Below are positions 35,530-42,976 of a stretch of 64,000 nt of DNA, one piece after another. The stretch's first letter is position 1. Every line of letters begins with the position of its first letter. The notes under the pieces were generated by a model that was given only the letters and a program-made list of their open reading frames with translations, did not search any database and had not been told where the DNA came from. Both the position numbers and the translations under genes were made by a program. Source of the DNA: Pedobacter planticolens (GTDB taxonomy: Bacteria > Bacteroidota > Bacteroidia > Sphingobacteriales > Sphingobacteriaceae); the NCBI RefSeq assembly GCF_014172375.1, contig NZ_WNXD01000002.1, positions 1,488,001-1,552,000 on the forward strand, given 5' to 3'.

Positions 35530-36300
35530 ATGTCTTTGCAAGTTTACACATTACACGAAGGTTCATATTCTGTAGATATTACCAAGAAATTTCTTCCTTT
35601 TGATCCCACAAAGGATAATCCAAAAGATAGACCTGCATCATTATTTATTCACGTACAGCCATTTTTAGTTAAGCTTGCAAACGCTTTAATTTTATTTGAT
35701 ACAGGCTTAGGCTACAGCAATGCTGATGGAAAATTGCATTTACACGAAAACATTAGAAAAGCAGGTTTCAAACCCGAAGATGTAACTATGGTATTAATGT
35801 CGCACTTACATTTTGATCATTCTGGCGGCATGGTTCATCACCACAATGGTAAAATGGAACTCAGTTTTCCAGATGCAACCTACGTAATACAGAGGGGCGA
35901 ATGGGAAACAGCATTTACAAGTACATCATCCTCTTATCACACCGATATTTTTGAGTTTCTGCAACGCAATGCGCAATTGAAATTTATAGAAGGTTCAGGT
36001 CAATTAACGGATGAAATTAGCTACGAATTAACAGGTGCGCATTGTCCATACCATCAAGTTTTTTTAGTAGATGATGGAGAAGATAAAGTGTTTTTTGGTG
36101 GTGATGTTTTACCAGAGCCAGAAGAATTACTACGAAAATTCATTGCCAAATACGATTTCGATGGACGTAAAGCAATGGAACTTAGAGAAGAATTTGGACA
36201 AAAAGCTGCAGCTGAAAATTGGAAATGCTTATTTTATCATTCTAAAACAAAAAGCCAAGCTTTTATCGAACTAACAGAAGATCGCTTTAAAATTATTTAA
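35530..36300 (+). CDS. MBL-fold metallohydrolase
   Basis: The 256-residue protein shows the metallo-beta-lactamase fold with SHLHFDHSGG (HxHxDH, near residue 93-102), a conserved His in TGAHCPYHQ (near 170) and the bridging Asp in FFGGDVLPE (near 194). The final zinc His is probably in FYHSKT near residue 235. Such proteins include quorum-quenching lactonases and other hydrolases; the substrate is not deducible. It is divergent from recJ and stands alone. Confidence 0.85.
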   Translation: MSLQVYTLHEGSYSVDITKKFLPFDPTKDNPKDRPASLFIHVQPFLVKLANALILFDTGLGYSNADGKLHLHENIRKAGFKPEDVTMVLMSHLHFDHSGGMVHHHNGKMELSFPDATYVIQRGEWETAFTSTSSSYHTDIFEFLQRNAQLKFIEGSGQLTDEISYELTGAHCPYHQVFLVDDGEDKVFFGGDVLPEPEELLRKFIAKYDFDGRKAMELREEFGQKAAAENWKCLFYHSKTKSQAFIELTEDRFKII

Positions 36301-36328
36301 CCAGCGTGAATTCGTGTTAGGCACCTTG

Positions 36329-36375
36329 CTCGTCATTCCCGTGAATCCCGATAGCTATCAGGAGGGAATCGTAAT
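36329..36375. repeat. REP-like palindromic unit
   Basis: CGTCATTCCCGTGAATCCCG ... GGGAATCGTAATGC has the same building blocks as the palindrome at 2958-3037 and lies in the short gap between the MBL gene and the response regulator. Confidence 0.7.
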
Positions 36376-36411
36376 GCTTAAAAACTTAAATTATCATCGA
36401 ATTCAGGCTAA

Positions 36412-36813
36412 CTAATGCTCCAACTCTTTTATCAATTCCGTTAAACGCTCTATAGAAAGTGGCTTCGAAATAAAACCTTTTACAGCTGTATAACTTTTAG
36501 TTTTTTCAATATCATTCTCATAAACTGATGAAGAGAGAATATATAAATCTACACGTTGCGCAATACCTAAAGATTGATAAGCCTCAACAAACTCCCAACC
36601 ATTCATAACCGGCATATTTATATCTATTAAAATCAGGTGAGGTATAGGTCTGTTTGTAGAAACAACTTCATTTAGGTAGTCTATTGCCTGTTGTCCATTA
36701 CTTTTGGACACCATATCGATATCAAATCCAGTTTTTTCTACAATTTTTTTGATGATAAAAATATTAATATCATCGTCATCTATAACCAATAGATTGATCT
36801 TAGTATCTAACAT
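36412..36813 (-). CDS. Stand-alone response regulator receiver protein
   Basis: The 133-residue protein is a single receiver domain. The acidic pocket is in VIDDDDINIF (near residues 10-19), the phosphoacceptor Asp in LILIDINMPVMNGWEF (near residue 62), and the conserved Thr/Ser and Lys in LSSS and FISKPL (near 93 and 116). There is no output domain. It probably takes part in a phosphorelay or binds a partner; no histidine kinase is in the window. Confidence 0.9.
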   Translation of the reverse strand: MLDTKINLLVIDDDDINIFIIKKIVEKTGFDIDMVSKSNGQQAIDYLNEVVSTNRPIPHLILIDINMPVMNGWEFVEAYQSLGIAQRVDLYILSSSVYENDIEKTKSYTAVKGFISKPLSIERLTELIKELEH

Positions 36814-36896
36814 TGAGCTTCGTGTGTTACATAAAAAAGTGTTTTCTTACGTGTTTAAAGGTATATATTGAAACTTGAAATAGCAAACCTATATAA

Positions 36897-36932
36897 ACAA
36901 AAAGACCCAACACAAGTGCTAGGTCTTTTTGT
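36897..36932 (-). terminator. Terminator after the YceI gene
   Basis: CAAAAAGACC pairs with GGTCTTTTTG around a 14-base loop, with T residues on the minus strand, 18 bp behind the YceI stop. Confidence 0.75.
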
Positions 36933-36949
36933 TGTGTACTACTAATCGC

Positions 36950-37537
36950 TTATTTCGCAGCAACTAATTTCACGCTCAATGTAAACTCATCATAAATAAA
37001 GTTATCGCCAATGTTAGCAAAAACCGATTTAGATTTAAATTGAATACCATATTTAGTTCTATCAACTGTAATTTTATCAGCAGTTGCAGTAACTGTTTTA
37101 TCAGCATTCCATACCAAAGTAGCAGGGAAAGTGATAGAAGTTGTAACACTTTTAATTGTTAAATCACCTGTAACATTTACGTTAGCGCCGCTTCCTTCAA
37201 CTTTTTTAATTACAAAATTTGCAGCTGGGAATTTTTCTACGCCAAAAAAGTCTTCAGATTTTAAGTGTTTTTCAAGACCGCCATTGTTATCGCCATCTTT
37301 AATAGTCGTCATATTAGCAACAAAACCGCCTTGTGTTAATTTTTTACCATTAAAATTTAAGTTACCAGAAGTTAAGGCAACAGTACCTTTATGGCTACCA
37401 GCAAATTTTTTGCCTTCCCAAGTAACAGTCGATTTAGTAACATCTACTTTGTAAACATCTTCTTTTAGTGTAAACGCAGAAAATGAAAAGCTAGCTATAA
37501 CTGCTAGTAATAAGATTGAAGTGATTTTTAATTTCAT
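36950..37537 (-). CDS. YceI family protein
   Basis: The 195-residue exported protein (signal peptide residues 1-22) has the YceI lipocalin-like pattern: VDVTKSTVTWEGKKFAGSHKGTVAL near the start, HLKSEDFFGVEKFPAANFVI in the middle (residues about 85-107) and a final SVKLVA strand. YceI proteins bind polyisoprenoids or similar lipids in the periplasm. It is a single gene with its own terminator, divergent from the GH31 gene. Confidence 0.9.
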   Translation of the reverse strand: MKLKITSILLLAVIASFSFSAFTLKEDVYKVDVTKSTVTWEGKKFAGSHKGTVALTSGNLNFNGKKLTQGGFVANMTTIKDGDNNGGLEKHLKSEDFFGVEKFPAANFVIKKVEGSGANVNVTGDLTIKSVTTSITFPATLVWNADKTVTATADKITVDRTKYGIQFKSKSVFANIGDNFIYDEFTLSVKLVAAK

Positions 37538-37622
37538 TATTAATTTTTTTAAGTTTTTGTAAAGATATTTAATAAATAGTGAATGTTTTATTGATGTATG
37601 TTAAGATTTTACAAATTTTACA

Positions 37623-37632
37623 CAAACGTTTG
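37623..37632. promoter_or_regulatory. Palindrome CAAACGTTTG, possible LacI-type operator
   Basis: A 10-bp perfect palindrome lies between divergent yceI-like and GH31 genes. A longer version (16 bp, ACAAACGTTTGT core) occurs upstream of gcvP at 45976-45991. Short palindromes are common by chance in AT-rich DNA. Confidence 0.3.
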
Positions 37633-37786
37633 AAATCGCTTGATTCGTCATTTATTGGCTTTAACGCATAATAAAGCGGATTTTTAAGTATAAAACATGC
37701 TTAAAAAAGAATCCTGTTGCTTACTTTAGCCAATTGAATAGCAGTTATTCCAACCAACCGACACACACAAATACACCAAATAAATC

Positions 37787-40700
37787 ATGAACCTCAAAAT
37801 TACTAAGACCAACTTTAAGGTTACCATTTTAGCGGTAACCACTGTAATTATGCTGCTGCTTTCGCAAACACATGCGCAAGCAAATACCACATTAAATTCC
37901 TTATCAGGATTTAAGTACGATGCAAAAATTACCAGTGCAAAAATCATTAATCCAACAACTGTCGAAATTCTTTACGATGATAATAAACGCTTAACTGTAG
38001 ATTTTTACGGAGAGAATATTTTCAGACTGTTTCAAGATAACAATGGTGGCGTAATTAGAAATCCAGAAGCTAAACCGTCTGCGCAGATTTTGGTAAACAA
38101 CCCACGTAAGCCAGTTTCAAAACTTACGGTAAAAGAGGAGAACAATCAGATTTTTATCTCAACGGCAAAAATTACACTCTTAATAGATAAAAGCACAAAC
38201 TTATTTAAAGTAATAAATACACAAACTCAAGCTGTTGTTGCCGAAGAAACCGAACCTATCCAGTTTGAAAAAAATAGAGTTTCGCTAACCTTAAAAGAAA
38301 ATCCTGAAGAATATTTTTATGGCGGTGGCGTACAAAACGGTCGTTTCTCGCATAAAGGAAAAGCAATTGCTATCGAAAACCAAAACAGCTGGACGGACGG
38401 CGGCGTAGCTTCTCCTGCACCTTATTACTGGAGCACCAAAGGTTACGGCGTAATGTGGTATACCTTTAAACAAGGCAGATATGATTTTGGTGCAAAAGCC
38501 AAAGGAACAGTAAAACTTTTCCACGAAACAGATTACTTGGATTTGTTTTTCATGGTAAATGATGGCGCAGTACCCTTATTAAACGATTTTTATCAGTTAA
38601 CTGGAAACCCGGTACTATTACCCAAATTCGGTTTTTACGAAGGACATTTAAACGCCTTTAACCGCGATTACTGGAAACCAGATTCGACTGGAATTTTATT
38701 TGAGGATGGCAAAACCTATAAAGAAAGCCAAAAAGATAATGGCGGAATTAAAGAATCGCTAAATGGCGAAAAAAACAATTACCAGTTTTCTGCTCGTGGC
38801 GTAATAGATAGATACAAAAAACACGATATGCCTTTAGGTTGGATTTTACCAAATGATGGCTACGGCGCAGGTTATGGTCAAACAGAAACCTTAGATGGAA
38901 ACATTCAAAACCTAAAAAACTTTGGCGATTATGCTCGTAAAAACGGCGTAGAAATAGGTTTATGGACACAATCAGATTTACACCCAAAACCAGGTGTTAG
39001 CCCTTTATTGCAACGTGATATTTTAAAAGAAGTTAGAGATGCAGGCGTTAGAGTACTTAAAACAGACGTTGCTTGGGTTGGTGCAGGTTACTCATTTGGT
39101 TTAAATGGCGTGGCCGATGTTGGTCAAACCATTCCATATTATGGCAACGATGCTAGGCCATTTATCATCTCGTTAGATGGTTGGGCAGGCACACAACGCT
39201 ACGCAACCATTTGGTCGGGCGATCAAACTGGCGGAAACTGGGAGTACATCCGTTTCCATATTCCAACCTATATTGGCTCAGGTTTATCTGGTCAGCCAAA
39301 CATTACATCAGATATGGATGGAATTTTTGGTGGTAAAAACGTACCCGTAAACGTTAGAGATTTCCAATGGAAAACCTTTACCCCAATGCAATTAAATATG
39401 GATGGTTGGGGCTCAAGCCAAAAATATCCACACGCACAAGGCGAACCAGCGGCATCTATTAATCGTAATTACTTAAAACTCAAATCAGAGTTATTACCTT
39501 ATAGTTATAGCGTTGCAAAAGAAGCAGTAAACGGTTTGCCAATCATTAGAGCAATGTTTTTAGCTAACCCCAATGCGTATACCTTAGGTACAGCAACACA
39601 ATATCAATACTTATATGGCCCTAACTTTTTGGTGGCGCCAATTTATCAAGCTACTAAAGCCGATGAAAAAGGAAACGATATTCGTAACAACATTTACCTA
39701 CCAGAAGGATTATGGATAGATTACTTCTCTGGTGAGAAATATACTGGAAACGTTGTAATCAATAGCTTCAATACCCCAATTTGGAAACTCCCTGTATTCG
39801 TAAAAAGCGGCGCAATCATTCCAATGGTAAATGCAAATAACAACGTATCCGAAATTAATAAAGCAGCTCGTAGCTATGAAATTTATCCAGCAGGCAATAG
39901 CTCTTTTACCGAATATGATGATGACGGAACAACCGAAGCTTACAAATCTGGCAAAGGTGCAACTACCTTAATTTCTTCATCGGTAGATAAAACAACGGCT
40001 ACCATTACAATAGAAACTACCAAAGGCGATTTTGATGGTTTTGTAAAAGAGAAATCAACTTCGTTTACCATAAATGTAACCGAACAGCCTAAAAGTGTAA
40101 CCGCAACTATTGGTGGCAAAAATGTAAAACTAGAAGCTGCAAAATCGGCAGATGAATTTGCAAAACTACAAAGCGGATATTTTTATGATGCTACACCAAA
40201 CTTAAATCGCTTTGCAACAAAAGGCAGCGAATTTGAAAAGGTAGCCATGACTAAAAACCCACAAGTATTGGTAAAACTAGCGTCAACAGATATTAGTGCC
40301 AATGCAGTTAAAGTGCAAGTTAAAGGTTTCGTTTTCGCACCAGCGGATAAAAACCGTGTTACTTCTGGCGCATTAACCACTCCAACTTTAGCACAGGTTA
40401 CAGCAAAAAATGCAGCAGCTTTTACCTTAAAACCATCTTGGAAAGCAGTAAGCAATGCTGATTTCTATGAGATTGAGTTTAACAATATGGTATACACCAC
40501 CATTAAGGATACTACATTTTTATTCGATGGGTTAAAGCCAGAAACTGCTTATTCATTTAAGTTAAGAGCAGCAAATAAAGATGGTTATTCTAATTGGGCA
40601 GATATTAATGCCACTACAACAGCAAATCCATTACAGTTTGCAATTAAAGGAATTAAAGCCGAAACCACAGCCGAAAACCAAGGCGGAGCAGGAATTAATA

Positions 40701-41650
40701 AACTGTTTGATTTTGATGAAGACAATGGCTGGCATACCAAATGGGGACAAAACTCAGTGCCATTCGATCTAGTTATCGATCTGAAAAGCGTAAACCAGAT
40801 AGAGAAATTACAATATTTACCACGCATCGGTGGAGGTAATGGTGTATTGCTAAAAGGAACTATCTATTACAGCAATAATAAAACCACATGGACAGAAGCT
40901 GGTAAATTTGAGTGGGCTAAAAACGGCGACACAAAAACATTCGATTTTGCTAATCACCCAACCGTACGCTACATCAAACTTGCAATTACCGATGGTGTTG
41001 GTGGCTTTGGTTCGGGTAGAGAAATGTACATATTTAAAGTGCCAGGAACAGAAAGCTATATTCCAGGCGATATTAATAATGACAAATTAGTTGATGGAAA
41101 CGATATCACTTCATACACTAATTATACTGGTTTACGCAAAGGCGATGGTGATTTTGACGGTTACATTAGCAATGGTGATATTAATAAAAACGACCTGATA
41201 GATGCCTTCGATATTTCTAACGTAGCCGTACAATTAGATGGTGGTGTAGAAATAGACAAAGCCGATAAATTAGCTGGAAGCATAACATTAAGTACCGAAA
41301 AAGCTAGTTATAACGGAGGCGAAATTGTAGAAGTAAAAGTAAAAGGAACTAACCTAGGCGGTGTAAATGCATTGAGTTTTGGTTTACCTTATGATACACA
41401 AGATTTTGAATTTGTAAGTGTACAACCCTTAGCTGTTAAGGATATGGAAAACCTAACGTATGATAGATTGCACACCAATGGCAAAAAGGCTTTATATCCA
41501 ACTTTTGTAAACATAGGCGATAAAGCAACCATAAAAGGAACGGTAGATTTGTTTATCATTAAACTAAAAGCGAAACGCAAGGTAACGTTTAATCTAAAAC
41601 CAGTAGATGGTTTACTGGTTGATAAAGCGTTGAATAGTTTAGGTTTTTAA
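37787..41650 (+). CDS. Secreted GH31 glycoside hydrolase with FN3, F5/8C, dockerin-like and cohesin-like domains
   Basis: The 1287-residue protein has a signal peptide (about residues 1-33). A GH31 N-terminal beta domain (about 45-270) precedes the TIM barrel (about 280-590), with LPNDGYGAGYG near residue 357, the nucleophile Asp in VLKTDVAW (about 427) and the acid/base Asp in SGDQTGGNW (about 480). A DUF5110-like beta domain follows. Then come an FN3 domain (about 860-945), an F5/8-type C carbohydrate-binding domain (about 955-1085), a duplicated Ca-binding dockerin-like segment with GDINNDKLVDGND and GDINKNDLIDAFD (about 1090-1150), and a cohesin-like domain to the end. It probably releases terminal sugars from exogenous glycans; linkage is unknown. 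No T9SS-type sorting domain is visible. Confidence 0.88.
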   Translation: MNLKITKTNFKVTILAVTTVIMLLLSQTHAQANTTLNSLSGFKYDAKITSAKIINPTTVEILYDDNKRLTVDFYGENIFRLFQDNNGGVIRNPEAKPSAQILVNNPRKPVSKLTVKEENNQIFISTAKITLLIDKSTNLFKVINTQTQAVVAEETEPIQFEKNRVSLTLKENPEEYFYGGGVQNGRFSHKGKAIAIENQNSWTDGGVASPAPYYWSTKGYGVMWYTFKQGRYDFGAKAKGTVKLFHETDYLDLFFMVNDGAVPLLNDFYQLTGNPVLLPKFGFYEGHLNAFNRDYWKPDSTGILFEDGKTYKESQKDNGGIKESLNGEKNNYQFSARGVIDRYKKHDMPLGWILPNDGYGAGYGQTETLDGNIQNLKNFGDYARKNGVEIGLWTQSDLHPKPGVSPLLQRDILKEVRDAGVRVLKTDVAWVGAGYSFGLNGVADVGQTIPYYGNDARPFIISLDGWAGTQRYATIWSGDQTGGNWEYIRFHIPTYIGSGLSGQPNITSDMDGIFGGKNVPVNVRDFQWKTFTPMQLNMDGWGSSQKYPHAQGEPAASINRNYLKLKSELLPYSYSVAKEAVNGLPIIRAMFLANPNAYTLGTATQYQYLYGPNFLVAPIYQATKADEKGNDIRNNIYLPEGLWIDYFSGEKYTGNVVINSFNTPIWKLPVFVKSGAIIPMVNANNNVSEINKAARSYEIYPAGNSSFTEYDDDGTTEAYKSGKGATTLISSSVDKTTATITIETTKGDFDGFVKEKSTSFTINVTEQPKSVTATIGGKNVKLEAAKSADEFAKLQSGYFYDATPNLNRFATKGSEFEKVAMTKNPQVLVKLASTDISANAVKVQVKGFVFAPADKNRVTSGALTTPTLAQVTAKNAAAFTLKPSWKAVSNADFYEIEFNNMVYTTIKDTTFLFDGLKPETAYSFKLRAANKDGYSNWADINATTTANPLQFAIKGIKAETTAENQGGAGINKLFDFDEDNGWHTKWGQNSVPFDLVIDLKSVNQIEKLQYLPRIGGGNGVLLKGTIYYSNNKTTWTEAGKFEWAKNGDTKTFDFANHPTVRYIKLAITDGVGGFGSGREMYIFKVPGTESYIPGDINNDKLVDGNDITSYTNYTGLRKGDGDFDGYISNGDINKNDLIDAFDISNVAVQLDGGVEIDKADKLAGSITLSTEKASYNGGEIVEVKVKGTNLGGVNALSFGLPYDTQDFEFVSVQPLAVKDMENLTYDRLHTNGKKALYPTFVNIGDKATIKGTVDLFIIKLKAKRKVTFNLKPVDGLLVDKALNSLGF

Positions 41651-41674
41651 CTATTGATGCACTTTGCAAAAACT

Positions 41675-41710
41675 AAAAAAGCTTCTCGAATTTTCGAGGA
41701 GCTTTTTTTT
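41675..41710 (+). terminator. Terminator after the GH31 gene
   Basis: Arms AAAAAGCTTCTCGA and TCGAGGAGCTTTTT pair with one bulge and are followed by T residues. Confidence 0.85.
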
Positions 41711-41779
41711 ATAAATTTCGATCTTCCTGCGTATGCAAAGGAATAACAATTGCTCAGCGTATCTACTCTTATAACAAAA

Positions 41780-42160
41780 TCAATTTTGTTTAATAGCAAT
41801 GGTATTTAATTTATGATAATACACATAAGAAATGGCTAAAATACCCAAGAATATTAACGGGAAAAATGTTTGAAAATTAATGCCATCTACTGCGCCGTGA
41901 CTAATGCTGGCAAATATGAAATCGAATCCAAATCCTGCATATGCCCATTCTTTAATGCGCTTTGGTACTTGAGGTATCATTAAAATTAATGTGCCCAAAA
42001 CTTTAAAAACCACTAGGGCATTTCCAAAATATTCAGGATATCCTAAATGCCTGATTCCTTCTTTTGCCAACTCAGTTTGTGAAGTCAAGGCTGGCATTAC
42101 ACCTTCCATTAAGAAGATAATTGTGGTTGAGATCCAAAAAATTGTTTTTTCTTTTTTCAT
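41780..42160 (-). CDS. DoxX-like membrane protein
   Basis: The 126-residue protein has four hydrophobic helices and the DoxX-like motif LAKEGIRHLGYPEYFGNALVVFKVLG (from about residue 30). It is probably an inner-membrane protein of unknown role, distinct from the DoxX at 22662-23102. A large repeat island lies upstream of its start. Confidence 0.8.
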   Translation of the reverse strand: MKKEKTIFWISTTIIFLMEGVMPALTSQTELAKEGIRHLGYPEYFGNALVVFKVLGTLILMIPQVPKRIKEWAYAGFGFDFIFASISHGAVDGINFQTFFPLIFLGILAISYVYYHKLNTIAIKQN

Positions 42161-42266
42161 CTGATTTATTTTTTAGTTAAGCTAAATTATCAAGAAGACG
42201 GGAAATAATACCGCTATAAAAAAGACAATCTTTGGGGTGAAATACGACAGTCACTTACTATCGCTG

Positions 42267-42326
42267 TTCGAGATGTTAAGCGTAACGCATCTCGAATTAT
42301 TTGATAAAGACGGATTTGAAATCCGT
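42267..42326. repeat. Two adjacent hairpin repeats
   Basis: TTCGAGATG (42267-42275) pairs perfectly with CATCTCGAA (42288-42296). ACGGATTT pairs with AATCCGT (42310-42326). Similar GAGATG/CATCTC words recur at 42333-42364. Confidence 0.65.
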
Positions 42327-42373
42327 AACTACGAGATGCCTTTCAGAATATCTCGAAGAGCATCTGTTGATGG

Positions 42374-42600
42374 TATAACTCTTTTTGTTGGTGATATAAT
42401 TCTTTTGTTTGTGATGTAACTCTTTTTGCGGATGGCTTAGTTCTTCTGGTGGATGGCTTAGTTCTTTTGTAAGATGGCTTAGTTCTTTTTGCGGATGTCT
42501 TCAATTCGACTACGCTTAGTGCAGGCTAGATCAGACTGACAACTTTCTACTGGTTGGTTGTGTAATTCTTTTGGTTGAAGCTAGGTTTCTTTTGGCAGGT
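42374..42600 (-). repeat. 21-nt tandem array, nine units, interrupted by a REP-like unit
   Basis: Units start at 42374, 42395 (20 nt), 42415, 42436, 42457 and 42478, then 42538, 42559 and 42580. Each has the frame TNTARTTCTTTTGNNGGNTGG with degenerate positions. 42499-42537 is a REP-like insertion. Read on the minus strand, the units resemble AAGAACTAAGCCATC, related to the AAGAAACCTAGC units at 23495-23557. Confidence 0.8.
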
Positions 42601-42623
42601 GTTGTTTCATTGCACTGTTTTGA

Positions 42624-42789
42624 GTTTATTAAACCTGACAGGAGTGGAAATACTTTTTGTGCTGCGTTATTTCGACTGGAGCGTAGCGGAATGGAGAAAT
42701 CTGTGTTTGAATGCAGTGTCTAAAGGTTTCTCCACTACGGTCGAAATGACGGAAGGTGTTGACACAAAAAGATTGTAACGGATGGCAGG
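42624..42789 (-). repeat. Dispersed composite element, copy D, with nested palindrome
   Basis: Core 42624-42660 and tail 42758-42789 match copy C almost exactly. Between them is a ~97-bp insert made of two opposed REP-like units: TTATTTCGAC...GGAGAAATCT and TTTCTCC...GTCGAAATGAC. Confidence 0.85.
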
Positions 42790-42833
42790 ACTGACTTTGA
42801 AATGGAATGTTGGGATTGCTTTTCGGAAAAAAT

Positions 42834-42892
42834 CACCACCTAAGGCACCTAAGAAAACCTAAGCTAAGATGAACTAAGGTTTCTTAGGTGGT
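42834..42892. repeat. Palindrome of CACCTAAG repeats
   Basis: Four CCTAAG-containing units on one side can pair with CTAAGGTTTCTTAGGTG on the other. It lies directly before the gcvP terminator. Confidence 0.65.
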
Positions 42893-42897
42893 AAAAA

Positions 42898-42925
42898 AAT
42901 AGCCCGAACTATTGCTCGGGCTATT
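42898..42925 (-). terminator. gcvP terminator
   Basis: AATAGCCCGA pairs with TCGGGCTATT around an 8-base loop, with a T-run on the minus strand, about 50 bp behind the gcvP stop. Confidence 0.85.
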
Positions 42926-42939
42926 TCTGTTCTATTAAT

Positions 42940-42967
42940 GAGATTCTTCGCTACGCTCTGAATGACA
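42940..42967. repeat. REP-like unit between gcvP and its terminator
   Basis: Reverse complement reads GTCATTCAGAGCGTAGCGAA and ends in GAATCTC, matching the GTCAT...GAATC layout of the other REP-like units. Confidence 0.65.
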
Positions 42968-42976
42968 AATATTAAA

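Larger units (their letters stand above)
42161..42976. other. 816-bp gene-free repeat island
   Basis: From left to right: a hairpin pair (42267-42326), a 21-nt tandem array interrupted by a REP-like unit (42374-42600), copy D of the dispersed element with a nested palindrome pair (42624-42789), a palindrome of CACCTAAG units (42834-42892), the gcvP terminator (42898-42925) and a REP-like unit (42940-42967). The frame at 42575-42778 crosses these repeats and is not credible. Confidence 0.8.

Noticed and set aside
37787..41650. Type IX secretion signal on the GH31 protein
   Set aside because: The C-terminus is cohesin-like and lacks the usual T9SS sorting-domain motifs.
42374..42600. CRISPR array
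   Set aside because: Units are 21 nt in total with degenerate repeats; there are no identical 28-40-nt repeats, no unique spacers of constant size, and no cas genes.
42575..42778. Open reading frame of 67 codons
   Set aside because: It lies wholly within the repeat island and crosses the element core and nested palindrome.
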